From Paenibacillus_AB hodogayensis (GTDB taxonomy: Bacteria; Bacillota; Bacilli; Paenibacillales; NBRC-103111): DNA of 64,000 nucleotides. The stretch spans positions 1-64,000 of the forward strand of contig NZ_BAAAYO010000010.1 of the NCBI RefSeq assembly GCF_039536325.1, read 5' to 3'. Positions 15,844 through 25,085 of the stretch are shown piece by piece; position 1 is the first letter of the stretch; each line of letters opens with the position of its first letter. Under the pieces are notes generated by a model. That model saw only the letters and a program-made list of their open reading frames with translations. It did no database searches and had not been told where the DNA came from. A program made the translations under genes and the position numbers.

Positions 15844-18423
15844 TCAGGAATCGGGACCGGGTCCCGGCAGCTTCGTCCGAACCGACATGCCCTTCCCGGT
15901 AACCTCGAATACGACTTCCCCTTCCTTGTCGGTGCGGCGGATGTCGGAGCCGATCTGCTCCAGACGCTCCAGCACGCCCGGATTCGGATGGCCGTAGCTG
16001 TTGTTGCGGCCGGCGGATATGACCGCCGTCTGCGGCTTCCAGAACGCCAGCCATTCAGCGGTCGTCGACGTCTTGCTGCCGTGGTGGGCGATTTTCATAA
16101 CGTCCAGCAGGACCGCAGGTCCGCCGCCGCTCGTCCCCGGTGCGCTTGCCGGCGAACCCGACAAGCTCGCGGTCGCAGACGCAGTGCTGTTGCGCCAGCC
16201 GGACAGCAAGCCTGTCTCATTGTCCGCCACCATGTCGCCCGTGAACAAAAAGCGCGTATTGTACATCTGCATAAGCAGCACGACGGACTCCCCGTTCTGG
16301 TCTTCCGCCACGCGCAGCGGGCGGTCCGCTCCGGCCGAAAGCATCGTCAGCGTCGTATGCCGATCCAGCGGCCAAGAAGCTCCTTGCGGCACAGTTGCCA
16401 GCCGGGCGCCCTTGCTCATGGCGGTTTCGAACAGCTTGCGCGTCGAAGCGCTGCCTTTCCACGTTCCGTTCATGACGATCGTCCGGACCGGAATTTGCTC
16501 GACAACGGCCTGGAGGCCGCCGATATGGTCCTGATCCTGATGGCTGAAGACGAGCACATCGATCCGGTGCACGCCGCGCTGCTTGAGCAGCGGGACGAGC
16601 AGCTTGCGGCCGACCTCGTACGGGTCTTTTCGTTCTTTCCATTCCTCTCCCGGCTTGCGGAACGACAAGGTGCCCCCTCCGTCGATCAGCATATGGCGCC
16701 CTTGAGGCGACCGGATCAGAATCGCATCCCCCTGCCCGACATCGATAACCTGCACGTTTCCCGTCCGGTCGAGCAAGCCCGGGTTGTATCCGTACCACAA
16801 AAACAGCATGAACGCCGCCACGGCGGCCCAGGCTGCAGACGGTTTGCCGCCCTCCCTCCAGCGCATCGTGCCCGCATACGCCGCCCAGAGCAGCGCATAG
16901 AAGAGGATGACCCACAGCAAGGAAGGCTTCGGCCATATTAGCCGCAGCGGATCGTGGGTGGCAGCCCTATCGATCAGCCAGAACGTGGCGCCGTCGAGGC
17001 CGCCCAGAAGCCAGCCCAGAAGCGTGCCCGCCCTGACGGACATGGCGCCGACAAAAAGCGTCAACGTTCCGAGCGGCAGCACGATGAAGCTGATGAACGG
17101 GACGAGCACGAAATTGGCGAAGGCGGACAGCAGCGAGACACCGTTGAAATAATAAACGGTAACCGGGAACGAGATAAGCTGGGCGACGATCGTCACCGAC
17201 AGCAGCGAATTCCAGGACGGCTTGCGGATCGGCAGCAGAGCCGAGAAGCGCGGCACCCCGACTATGAGCCCGAGCGTAACGAGAAACGACAGCTGGAAGC
17301 TGACGTCGTACAGGAAATACGGCTCCCACAGCAGCATCAGCACAGCGGCCAGTCCAATAATGTTCAACGTATCTTTCCAAAGGCCGCGTCTTGCCGCATA
17401 CAGCCCGATCATCGCCATAATGCCGGCCCGCACGGCCGATGGGGAGGCCCCGGCAAGCGCCACGTACAAGGGCACGAAGACGAGCGTAATCGTCAAGATG
17501 CGCTCCTTCGTCAGGCGAAACAGCCGGAGCACCCAGATGAAGCCTGCTACAAACACGCCAACGTGCAGCCCGGAGATCGCGAGGATATGGGTCAGGCCGA
17601 GCTGGGAAAACTGCTGGTACAGCTCCGGGTCCATGTCGTCGGTCAAGCCGAGCACGAGGCTCTTCAAATAACCCGGATCGGGGCTCCCGGGAGGGAACAG
17701 CCGGTCGAACACGCTTCCGAGGTACAGACGGATATCGTCGTTCAAGCGCATCGCCCGATCGGCGGCAGCGCCTGTTCCGAAACGGGAACCGTCGCTCTCG
17801 GACAACGCTGCGACCCGCACGTCATCCAGCCCTTTGGCGGACAACAGCCAAAACGTATGCTTGCGGTACAAGTAGACGTCGTAATCGAAGCCGCCGAAAT
17901 TGCGGGAAGGCTCCGGAGCCTTCAGTGCGCCGGTTAACGTGATCTGGTCTCCGCGCCCCCACGCAAGCGCACGGTCCTGCTCTTCCCGCTTCAGCAGCCG
18001 AATCGACACCTGCACCTTGTCCCGGACACTTGCCGCATCCTGCTCCGGCGGGAAGGAGACGGTGCGGGTCAGCAGCGTAAACGCGACCTTGTCTCCGTCC
18101 ACATCGACCCGGCTTGCAATCGTGCCTTCGAGCAGCGCCTCCCATTCCGCCGCCCCTGCCTTGCCCGTTTGTACCGCGGTTTCGGGCAAGGAAATCGTCG
18201 GCACGTTGCGGGCGTCGTAACCCTGGTAATAGGCGGCGGCCGCTACCGCGACAAGGGCAAGGCCGGCCCAGCGGCGGCCGGGAAACGCCACAAGAGCGGC
18301 AATCGCGGCCAGCGCGGCGGCGAGAATGGCGATTTTCCAAGACAGCATACCGGATGGAAGCCTGCTGCCGATCGCCATGCCGAGCACCCACGCGAAAGCG
18401 AACAACGTTAACGGCCGTTTCAT
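15844..18423 (-). CDS. comEC: ComEC/Rec2 competence DNA channel
   Basis: This 859-residue polytopic membrane protein forms the channel that carries single-stranded DNA into the cytosol during transformation. An N-terminal DUF4131 region with early membrane spans (about 1-170) precedes the competence domain with many hydrophobic segments (about 240-520; LTHILAISGLHVGVFVAG and SAVRAGIMAMIG are typical). The C-terminal metallo-beta-lactamase-like domain carries HQDQDHIGG (near residue 627) and IAHHGSKTS, so the putative nuclease centre is intact. The ATG at 18423 is chosen because GGGAGG sits just upstream; an in-frame GTG at 18450 lacks one. Unlike the Bacillus subtilis order comEA-comEB-comEC in one operon, a terminator separates it here from comEB. 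Confidence 0.95.
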   Translation of the reverse strand: MKRPLTLFAFAWVLGMAIGSRLPSGMLSWKIAILAAALAAIAALVAFPGRRWAGLALVAVAAAAYYQGYDARNVPTISLPETAVQTGKAGAAEWEALLEGTIASRVDVDGDKVAFTLLTRTVSFPPEQDAASVRDKVQVSIRLLKREEQDRALAWGRGDQITLTGALKAPEPSRNFGGFDYDVYLYRKHTFWLLSAKGLDDVRVAALSESDGSRFGTGAAADRAMRLNDDIRLYLGSVFDRLFPPGSPDPGYLKSLVLGLTDDMDPELYQQFSQLGLTHILAISGLHVGVFVAGFIWVLRLFRLTKERILTITLVFVPLYVALAGASPSAVRAGIMAMIGLYAARRGLWKDTLNIIGLAAVLMLLWEPYFLYDVSFQLSFLVTLGLIVGVPRFSALLPIRKPSWNSLLSVTIVAQLISFPVTVYYFNGVSLLSAFANFVLVPFISFIVLPLGTLTLFVGAMSVRAGTLLGWLLGGLDGATFWLIDRAATHDPLRLIWPKPSLLWVILFYALLWAAYAGTMRWREGGKPSAAWAAVAAFMLFLWYGYNPGLLDRTGNVQVIDVGQGDAILIRSPQGRHMLIDGGGTLSFRKPGEEWKERKDPYEVGRKLLVPLLKQRGVHRIDVLVFSHQDQDHIGGLQAVVEQIPVRTIVMNGTWKGSASTRKLFETAMSKGARLATVPQGASWPLDRHTTLTMLSAGADRPLRVAEDQNGESVVLLMQMYNTRFLFTGDMVADNETGLLSGWRNSTASATASLSGSPASAPGTSGGGPAVLLDVMKIAHHGSKTSTTAEWLAFWKPQTAVISAGRNNSYGHPNPGVLERLEQIGSDIRRTDKEGEVVFEVTGKGMSVRTKLPGPGPDS

Positions 18424-18507
18424 GACGAAGCCTCCCTTCCCGTGCGGCAACCCGATCGGCTAGGTCCGTTTAAGGAGGCTTCAGCGTATCCCGATTTGTT
18501 CGCAAGC

Positions 18508-18543
18508 AAAAAAAAGCACCCCTTCCGTTAAAAGGAGGTGCTT
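18508..18543 (-). terminator. terminator of comEB
   Basis: On the minus strand AAGCACCTCC pairs with GGGGTGCTT around a short loop and runs into a string of T residues. It lies between comEB and comEC, implying that comEC has its own promoter or depends on readthrough. Confidence 0.8.
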
Positions 18544-18598
18544 CCCCACATGTTTCGATGACAGGAGGAGGCGATGGCGTCGCCCGTCCTCCCCATTA

Positions 18599-19111
18599 TC
18601 AATTCGTTACTTCCAAGTCGATGCCGGCCGGAGGCTCGTAGTCGGCCAGCTGACGAAAGCGGATGCCGCGGGTCACCATCATCTCCGTCACCTTTTCCTT
18701 ATCCTTCGGATAAGTCCGATGGTAGACGATTTCGTTGACTCCGCTGTTCGCCAGCATATTGGCGCACGTCCAGCACGGCTGGTCGGTCACATAAACGGTC
18801 GAGCCTTCGCGGTCGCTGCGGTCGGTGAACAGCAGCAGATTTTGCTCCGCATGAATCGTCCGAATGCAGCGCTGCTTCTTGACCATTTCGTCGCGGCCGT
18901 CCACCCGCTTGACCTCGTACTCCTCGACGAGCATGCACCCGGCTTCCGAGCAGTCCGGGACGCCCATCGGCGCCCCGTTGTAGGCCGAGCCGAGCAGCTT
19001 CTTGCCCTGGACGAGCACGGCCCCGACGCGTCGGCGCGGACACTGCGAGCGGGTTGACGCCATGTAGGCGATATCCATGAAGTAAGTGTCCCAGTCCTTG
19101 CGTCTGCTCAT
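18599..19111 (-). CDS. comEB: ComEB / deoxycytidylate deaminase
   Basis: This is a 170-residue cytosolic zinc-dependent deaminase converting dCMP to dUMP for thymidylate synthesis. Catalytic motifs are intact: TIHAEQNLLLF (near residue 86) supplies the histidine and proton-shuttling glutamate, and DQPCWTCANMLANSG (near residue 111) the two cysteines. The N-terminal SQCPRRRVGAVLV and AYNGAPMG segments match the dCMP-deaminase subgroup. In Bacillus comEB lies in the comE operon but is not needed for DNA uptake. Here it starts 11 bases after the metY-type gene, so those two are probably co-transcribed. Confidence 0.93.
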   Translation of the reverse strand: MSRRKDWDTYFMDIAYMASTRSQCPRRRVGAVLVQGKKLLGSAYNGAPMGVPDCSEAGCMLVEEYEVKRVDGRDEMVKKQRCIRTIHAEQNLLLFTDRSDREGSTVYVTDQPCWTCANMLANSGVNEIVYHRTYPKDKEKVTEMMVTRGIRFRQLADYEPPAGIDLEVTN

Positions 19112-19122
19112 GGCGGGTTTCC

Positions 19123-20415
19123 TTACTGCTGGCTTGCGCGGATCGCTTGATCGAGATCGTGCAAAATATCGTCGATGCCTTCGGTTCCGACCGACAGGCG
19201 GATCATGCCCGGCTCTACCCCGGTCGACAGCAGCTCTTCTCCTTCAAGCTGGCTGTGCGTCGTGCTGGCCGGGTGGATGATCAGCGATTTGGAATCGCCG
19301 ACGTTGGCCAGGTGGGAGAACAGCTTGACGCTGTTGATCACCTTCTGACCGGCTTCCAGGCCGCCCTTGATGCCGAACGTCAGGATGGCGCCTTGGCCCT
19401 TCGGCAAATATTTTTGCCCGAGGGCATACGACGGATGGCTTTCCAGCCCGGTGTAGCTGACCCATTCCACGCCCGGATGCTTCTCCAGAAAACGTGCTAC
19501 CGCAAGCGCATTGGAGCTGTGCCGCTCCATCCGCAGGTGCAGCGTCTCCAGCCCTTGCAGCAGCAGGAACGAGTTGAACGGGGAAATCGTCGCCCCGATA
19601 TCGCGGGCCAATTGAACGCGCGCCTTGATAATATAGGCAATCGGTCCGACCGCATCCGCATACACGACACCGTGGTAGCTCGGATCCGGTTCGGTCAAGC
19701 CAGGGAACTTGCCGCTTGCTTTCCAGTCGAACTTGCCGCCGTCGATAATGACGCCGCCGATCGACGTGCCGTGGCCGCCGATGAACTTCGTCGCGGAATG
19801 GACGACGATATCCGCCCCATGCTCGATCGGACGGAGCAGGTAAGGGCTCGGGAACGTATTGTCGACGATCAGCGGAATGCCGTTCTCATGGGCAATCGCC
19901 GCGATCGCCTCGATATCGAGTACGTCGCCCTTCGGGTTGCCGATCGTTTCCGCATACAGCGCCTTCGTGTTCGGGGTGATCGCCTTGCGGAAGTTTTCCG
20001 GGTCCGACGAATCGACAAAGTTCGTATGGATGCCGAGCTTCTTCAGCGTAATCGCGAACAGATTGTACGTGCCGCCGTACAGCGTGCTGGACGAGACGAT
20101 CTCGTCGCCAGCGCCGGCGATATTCAGAATCGAGTACGTGATGGCAGCTTGTCCGGAAGAGGTCGACAAAGCGCCGACTCCGCCTTCCAGCGCGGCAATC
20201 CGTTTCTCGAATACGTCCGAGGTCGGGTTCATAAGCCGGGTATAAATATTGCCGAACTCCTTGAGCGCAAACAGATTGGCCGCGTGTTCCGTATCGCGGA
20301 AACCGTAAGAGGTAGTCTGGTAAATCGGCACCGCACGGGAAAGCGTAGTCGGGTCGATCTCCTGGCCGGCATGGACGGCCAATGTGTCCAGGGAAAGCTT
20401 GCGTTGTTCGGTCAT
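19123..20415 (-). CDS. metY: O-acetylhomoserine sulfhydrylase (PLP-dependent)
   Basis: This is a 430-residue pyridoxal-phosphate enzyme of the Cys/Met metabolism family, of a length typical for O-acetylhomoserine aminocarboxypropyltransferase, which makes homocysteine from O-acetylhomoserine and sulfide. The PLP lysine is in VVHSATKFIGGHGTSIGG (near residue 207). The N-terminal LAVHAGQEIDPTT and PIYQTTSYGF blocks and the C-terminal HPASTTHSQL are characteristic. AAAGGAGG lies 13 bases before the ATG. No S-box leader is visible in the short upstream spacer. It sits between comEA and comEB, which are neighbours in Bacillus subtilis, so it appears to have been inserted there. Confidence 0.92.
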   Translation of the reverse strand: MTEQRKLSLDTLAVHAGQEIDPTTLSRAVPIYQTTSYGFRDTEHAANLFALKEFGNIYTRLMNPTSDVFEKRIAALEGGVGALSTSSGQAAITYSILNIAGAGDEIVSSSTLYGGTYNLFAITLKKLGIHTNFVDSSDPENFRKAITPNTKALYAETIGNPKGDVLDIEAIAAIAHENGIPLIVDNTFPSPYLLRPIEHGADIVVHSATKFIGGHGTSIGGVIIDGGKFDWKASGKFPGLTEPDPSYHGVVYADAVGPIAYIIKARVQLARDIGATISPFNSFLLLQGLETLHLRMERHSSNALAVARFLEKHPGVEWVSYTGLESHPSYALGQKYLPKGQGAILTFGIKGGLEAGQKVINSVKLFSHLANVGDSKSLIIHPASTTHSQLEGEELLSTGVEPGMIRLSVGTEGIDDILHDLDQAIRASQQ

Positions 20416-20529
20416 AGGTAAACGGTTTCCTCCTTTATATATTACCGGTATGTAGTAACTTCAATATTGTCTCATATTTTGCAGCCGTTGAAAAGACGAG
20501 CCTTGGGTTTGCAAGCTTTTTTTCACAGG

Positions 20530-21102
20530 TCAGGGACCGACCGTAATAAGCGGCTTTAACGTTTCGAACGTCTTCGCTCCGATCCCTTTCACCTTCTTCA
20601 GCTCGTCGATCGACCGGAACGAACCTTGCCGATCCCGGTGGTCGACGATCGCCTGCGCTTTCGAAGGGCCGATGCCCGGCAGCTTGATGAGCTCCGCAGC
20701 CGTCGCCCGGTTCAAATCGATAAGCCCGCGGCTATCGAACGTCTCTTTCGGACCCGGGCTGCCGGCATCGGCAGCAGAACCTGGCGAATGTTCCGCCCCG
20801 CCCGCCGCTTGCGGCGCTGCCGGCTCAGCGACCGGGGGATTTCCGCCGTCCACGGCAACGGCCCCGGCAGTCGCTGCACTCCCGGCGACGGGCGTTTGTC
20901 CTGTTTTGGACGAACCTTTGCCTGCCTTCCCCCCTTGCTCCCCTCCGCCGGCAAACAACGCGGCCATTTCCGCATCGCGTACCGTCACCGCGGCGTTATG
21001 CGCGACATTCCCTTGCACCAGACGCACTATCGCCCACAGCAGCAAGGCCAGCGTGCCCCATATGGCGATCGCGGTCCACCGGGCCGCCGATTTCGTCTCC
21101 AT
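20530..21102 (-). CDS. comEA: ComEA competence DNA receptor
   Basis: This 190-residue protein has one N-terminal membrane helix (about residues 10-30, IAIWGTLALLLWAIVRLV), a long Gly/Ala/Pro-rich extracytoplasmic linker and a C-terminal pair of helix-hairpin-helix motifs (LPGIGPSKAQAIVDHR, then VKGIGAKTFETLKP) that bind incoming double-stranded DNA. The SLBB-like region found in some ComEA proteins is not obvious; the linker looks low-complexity instead. AAAGGAGG precedes the ATG at 21102 at good spacing, so it is preferred over the in-frame ATG at 21153. It is divergent from comER, as in Bacillus. Confidence 0.92.
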   Translation of the reverse strand: METKSAARWTAIAIWGTLALLLWAIVRLVQGNVAHNAAVTVRDAEMAALFAGGGEQGGKAGKGSSKTGQTPVAGSAATAGAVAVDGGNPPVAEPAAPQAAGGAEHSPGSAADAGSPGPKETFDSRGLIDLNRATAAELIKLPGIGPSKAQAIVDHRDRQGSFRSIDELKKVKGIGAKTFETLKPLITVGP

Positions 21103-21280
21103 CTTCTTATTCTCCTCCTTTTTTTGGGACATCGCGTCATAATCCGTGCGCATGATGCGTATACATCAATGAAATGGCGGGCATCTGTGCTTAGGGGAAC
21201 ACCCCGGGCCCCGCCTCCCCGGCAACCGGGGAGCAAACTATACAGAGCGAAGCGTTTATTTTACCGGGAGGGATCGCCGC

Positions 21281-22114
21281 ATGAAGATTGGTTTTATCGG
21301 AACGGGCAGCATGGGAACGGTGCTCATCGAATCATTCATACGCTCCGGAGCGCTCCAGCCTTCGTCCGTAATGGCGAGCAACCGCTCCCGGGACAAAGTG
21401 GAGCGCCTCGCAGCCCAGTATCCGGGACTGACGGCGGCCGACTCGAACAAGCAAGTCGCCTCCGCCTGCTCCACCGTCTTCCTGTGCGTCAGACCGCTTG
21501 TTTTCAAAACCGTTATCGATGAGATTAAGTCCTGCGTCAAGCCCGACACGACGGTTATCTCGATCACGAGCCCCGTTCTGCTCAAGCATCTCGAATCGTC
21601 CCTCCCCTGCAAGGTGGCGAAGGTGATCCCGAGCATAACGAACGGCGTGCTGAGCGGCGCGGCGCTGTGCATATATGGAGAGCGGATGAGCGATCAGGAC
21701 CGGGCGGCTCTCGAGTGGCTGGTCGGCATGATCGGCAAGCCGGTCCGCGTGTCGGAGCAATTCACCCGCGTCGCTTCCGACATCTCCAGCTGCGGCCCGG
21801 CCTTCCTCGCCTACTTCGTGCAAAAGCTGGTCGACGCCGCCGTCGAGGTAGCCGGCCTACCCCGCGAGGAAGCGACCCGGCTCGCCGCCGATATGGTACT
21901 CGGCACCGGCAAGCTGTTGAACGAAGGCGGCTTTACGCCGGAGACGCTGCGCCGGCGGGTCGCGGTGCCGGGCGGCATTATCGAAGCCGGGCTCGAGCTG
22001 ATGGAACGCGAACTGGACACGACGTTCGTCCGTCTGCTGCAGGCGACGCATGCCAAATACGACGAGGACGTCGAGAAGGTCGAGCAGCAATTTTACGGTC
22101 AAATTGTAGAATAA
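21281..22114 (+). CDS. comER: ComER, pyrroline-5-carboxylate reductase-like protein
   Basis: This 277-residue member of the ProC family has an N-terminal Rossmann fold (KIGFIGTGSMGTVLIESFI) and the C-terminal ProC dimerisation domain (SSCGPAFLAYFVQKLVDAA, then VPGGIIEAGLELM). In Bacillus subtilis ComER is the divergent neighbour of comEA and affects sporulation and biofilm entry rather than DNA uptake itself; proline synthesis by this paralogue is unproven. GGGAGGG lies eight bases before the ATG. Gene order comEA-comER is conserved, but the gene normally on the other side (yqeM) lies about 36 kb away here. A terminator follows directly. Confidence 0.92.
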   Translation: MKIGFIGTGSMGTVLIESFIRSGALQPSSVMASNRSRDKVERLAAQYPGLTAADSNKQVASACSTVFLCVRPLVFKTVIDEIKSCVKPDTTVISITSPVLLKHLESSLPCKVAKVIPSITNGVLSGAALCIYGERMSDQDRAALEWLVGMIGKPVRVSEQFTRVASDISSCGPAFLAYFVQKLVDAAVEVAGLPREEATRLAADMVLGTGKLLNEGGFTPETLRRRVAVPGGIIEAGLELMERELDTTFVRLLQATHAKYDEDVEKVEQQFYGQIVE

Positions 22115-22172
22115 ACGGCCGGCCCTGCGCCTGACGGAACTGCTTGTTCCCTGGCGAGGCCGACCGTTTTTT
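22113..22172 (+). terminator. terminator of comER
   Basis: AAACGGCCGGCC (22113-22124) pairs with GGCCGACCGTTT (22158-22169) around a second small hairpin, followed by a T-tract. It overlaps the comER stop codon. Confidence 0.75.
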
Positions 22173-22212
22173 GTTTGTTTGCTTATCGGTTTATCGTTTT
22201 TTATACCTGCGG

Positions 22213-24663
22213 TTAACCGACGACGATGTTGACCAGCTTGCCTTTGACCGCGATGATCTTGCGCACCGTCTTGCCGCCGGTCGCCTCCTTCACCTTGTCG
22301 AGAGCCAGGGCGATTTCCTGCATGCCCGCCTCGTCGGTGCCGCTGGCGATTTTGACCCGGTCGGCGATTTTCCCGTTCACCTGCACGACGATTTCGACTT
22401 CGTCGTCGACCGTGAGCGCTTCGTCATACGTCGGCCAGGCCGCGTACGTGATGGACTCGCCGTGTCCGAGCTTCTCCCACAGCTCCTCGGCGATATGCGG
22501 GGCGATCGGGGACAGCATTTGCACGAAATGCTTCATCGCCTCGACCGGGAGCGCTTCGGCTTTGTACGCCTCGTTGACGAAAATCATCATCTGGCTGATC
22601 GCCGTATTGAAGCGAAGCGCTTCGTAGTCCTCGGTTACCTTCTTGATGCTGCGGTGCCAGGTCCGCTTGAACGCTTCGCTGCCTTCGCCGCCGATCTTGG
22701 CGTTCAGCGAGCCGTCCTCGTTCACGAACAGGCGCCAGATGCGGTTCAGGAAGCGGAACGCGCCTTCTACCCCGTTCGTATTCCACGGCTTCGTCGCTTC
22801 CAGCGGCCCCATGAACATTTCATACAGACGCAGCGTATCGGCTCCGTATTCCCCTACGATGTCGTCCGGGTTTACGACGTTGCCGCGCGATTTGCTCATC
22901 TTCTCCATGTTCTCGCCGAGAATCATGCCCTGGTTGACCAGTTTGTAGAACGGCTCCTTCGTGGAGACGACGCCGAGATCGTACAGCACCTTGTGCCAGA
23001 AACGGGCGTACAGCAAGTGAAGCACCGCATGCTCGGCTCCGCCGATGTACAGATCGACCGGCAGCCATTCCTTTTGCAGCTCCGGCGAGCAGAGCGCCTC
23101 GTCGTTGTGCGGGTCGATAAAGCGCAAGTAGTACCAGCAGCTGCCCGCCCATTGCGGCATCGTGTTCGTCTCGCGCTTCGCCGGCTTCCCGGTTTCCGGG
23201 TCGACCGTATTGACCCATTCCGTTACGTTGGCGAGCGGCGATTCGCCCGTACCGGACGGACGGATCTCGTCGACTTCCGGCAGCAGCAGCGGCAGCTCGG
23301 ATTCCGGCACCGGCTTCATCGTGCCGTCCTCCAGGTGGAGAATCGGAATCGGCTCTCCCCAGTAGCGTTGGCGGCTGAACAGCCAGTCGCGCAGCCGGTA
23401 GGTCACTTTTCCTTGGCCTTTGCCGTTCTGCTGCAGCCATTCGATCATGGCCGCGATCGCCTGCTCGTTGCGCAAGCCGTCGATCGAGCCGGAATTGACG
23501 TGCTCGCCGTCGCCGGCGTACGCTTCCTTCGTCACATCGCCGCCCTGCACGACCTCGATAATCGGCAAGTCGAATTGCTTGGCAAACTCCCAGTCGCGCT
23601 GATCGTGGCCCGGAACGGCCATAATCGCCCCGGTTCCGTAACCCCCGAGCACGTAGTCGGCGATCCAGATCGGCGTCTTCGTGCCGTTGACCGGATTGAT
23701 CGCGTAGGCGCCGGTGAAAACGCCGGTCTTATCCTTCGCGAGATCGGTACGCTCCAGGTCGCTTTTCATCGCGGCTTTCTCCTGGTAAGCCTTCACGGCT
23801 GCCGTCTGCTCCGAAGTGGAGATGACGCCGACCAGCTCGTGCTCCGGCGCCAGCACGCAATACGTCGCGCCGAACAGCGTATCCGGGCGGGTCGTGAAGA
23901 CGGTCAGGCTGCTGCCGGAATGACCTTCAATCTCAAATACGACCTCGGCTCCCTTCGACTTGCCGATCCAGTTGCGCTGCATATCCTTGATGCTTTCCGA
24001 CCAGTCGAGTTCCTCCAGGTCCTCGAGCAGCCGTTCGGCGTATTCGGTAATTTTCAGCACCCATTGGCGCATCGGCTTGCGGATGACCGGATGGTTGCCG
24101 CGCTCGCTCAGGCCGTCGATGACTTCCTCGTTGGCGAGCACCGTTCCGAGCGCCGGACACCAGTTTACCGGAACTTCGGCCACATAGGCGAGCCCTTTCT
24201 TGTACAGTTGGATGAAAATCCATTGCGTCCATTTGTAATAGTCCGGATCGGTCGTGCTCAGCTCGCGGTCCCAATCGTACGAGAAGCCGAGCGACTTGAT
24301 CTGCCGACGGAAATTGTCGATGTTCGTGAACGTAATGTCCCGCGGATGCTTGCCCGTGTCGAGGGCGTGCTGCTCGGCCGGCAGGCCGAACGCGTCCCAG
24401 CCCATCGGATGGAGCACGTTGTAGCCTCTCATCCGCTTGTAGCGGGAGACGATGTCCGTAGCCGTGTAGCCTTCGGGGTGACCGACGTGAAGGCCCGCCC
24501 CGGACGGATACGGGAACATGTCGAGCGCGTAAAACTTCGGCTTGCCGGAGTTTTCCAGCACCTTGAACGTCTTGTTGCGATCCCAGTATTGCTGCCATTT
24601 CGGCTCTGAGGCGAGCGGATTGTATCCTTGCGTCTCTTTTGGTGTATCGTTCTGCTGCGTCAT
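22213..24663 (-). CDS. leuS: leucyl-tRNA synthetase
   Basis: This 816-residue class I aminoacyl-tRNA synthetase charges tRNA-Leu in the cytosol. The HIGH-type motif is HVGH at residues 59-62, the KMSKS motif is in ENMEKMSKSRGN near residue 588, and the editing domain (CP1) lies between, with the TTRPDTLFGATYCVLAPEH block. The C-terminal anticodon-binding and VVQVNGKIADRVK regions are complete. GGGAGG lies 11 bases before the ATG at 24663, so this start is chosen over an in-frame upstream GTG. It is regulated by the T-box leader upstream and has its own sigma-A-like promoter, so it is probably transcribed alone. Confidence 0.97.
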   Translation of the reverse strand: MTQQNDTPKETQGYNPLASEPKWQQYWDRNKTFKVLENSGKPKFYALDMFPYPSGAGLHVGHPEGYTATDIVSRYKRMRGYNVLHPMGWDAFGLPAEQHALDTGKHPRDITFTNIDNFRRQIKSLGFSYDWDRELSTTDPDYYKWTQWIFIQLYKKGLAYVAEVPVNWCPALGTVLANEEVIDGLSERGNHPVIRKPMRQWVLKITEYAERLLEDLEELDWSESIKDMQRNWIGKSKGAEVVFEIEGHSGSSLTVFTTRPDTLFGATYCVLAPEHELVGVISTSEQTAAVKAYQEKAAMKSDLERTDLAKDKTGVFTGAYAINPVNGTKTPIWIADYVLGGYGTGAIMAVPGHDQRDWEFAKQFDLPIIEVVQGGDVTKEAYAGDGEHVNSGSIDGLRNEQAIAAMIEWLQQNGKGQGKVTYRLRDWLFSRQRYWGEPIPILHLEDGTMKPVPESELPLLLPEVDEIRPSGTGESPLANVTEWVNTVDPETGKPAKRETNTMPQWAGSCWYYLRFIDPHNDEALCSPELQKEWLPVDLYIGGAEHAVLHLLYARFWHKVLYDLGVVSTKEPFYKLVNQGMILGENMEKMSKSRGNVVNPDDIVGEYGADTLRLYEMFMGPLEATKPWNTNGVEGAFRFLNRIWRLFVNEDGSLNAKIGGEGSEAFKRTWHRSIKKVTEDYEALRFNTAISQMMIFVNEAYKAEALPVEAMKHFVQMLSPIAPHIAEELWEKLGHGESITYAAWPTYDEALTVDDEVEIVVQVNGKIADRVKIASGTDEAGMQEIALALDKVKEATGGKTVRKIIAVKGKLVNIVVG

Positions 24664-24718
24664 TGTTCGCACTTCCTCCCATTGGCCCCAATCGATTTCG
24701 TCACCATTAAAAACCAAA

Positions 24719-25013
24719 AAACCTCAGGTCACTAGCGTAATCGCTAGGGACGAGAGGTTGTATATCCCGTGGTACCACCCTAGTTGGCACGGACCGTACT
24801 TCGGCCTATGCCCACTCTACCCCTTAACGCGGGGACGACGAGCCGGTTTGCCGGACGCAGCGAACGCTTTCGCATAGCGCAAATCCGGGTCATACCGTTG
24901 GCTCCAAGGCGAGTTCGTTTGTCTCATTGCCGGCTTGCACCCGTACGCCAGCTCTCTGCGGAATGAGAATACACTACTGTTCCTTATCGACGCCTGTAAT
25001 CGATATATAACTT
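24719..25013 (-). promoter_or_regulatory. T-box riboswitch leader of leuS
   Basis: On the minus strand the leader begins GATAAGGAACAGTAG, as many T-box stem I elements do. It contains a GAACTC segment in the specifier loop that fits a CUC leucine codon, and carries the T-box sequence AGGGTGGTACCACGGG (24769-24784). It ends with a terminator helix (CCTCTCGTCC... with GAGGTTTTTT). Uncharged tRNA-Leu would favour antitermination and leuS expression. Confidence 0.92.
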
Positions 25014-25019
25014 TTTAAC

Positions 25020-25049
25020 ATTATAAATGCTGGATAGCGGCAAAGTCAA
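25020..25049 (-). promoter_or_regulatory. sigma-A-type promoter of leuS
   Basis: On the minus strand TTGACT (25049-25044) and TATAAT (25025-25020) are separated by 18 bases, and transcription would start right at the beginning of the T-box leader. Confidence 0.7.
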
Positions 25050-25085
25050 GCGGCCGACACCGTTTCGGAGCCGTAAACGAGCGCC

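Noticed and set aside
20490..20526. A terminator between comEA and metY
   Set aside because: The stem is imperfect and the T-tract is on the plus strand, opposite to both genes.
22144..24609. An 821-codon open frame on the plus strand opposite leuS
   Set aside because: It is antisense to a certain gene, has no ribosome-binding site or domain, and is explained by high-GC codon bias that leaves the complementary frame open.
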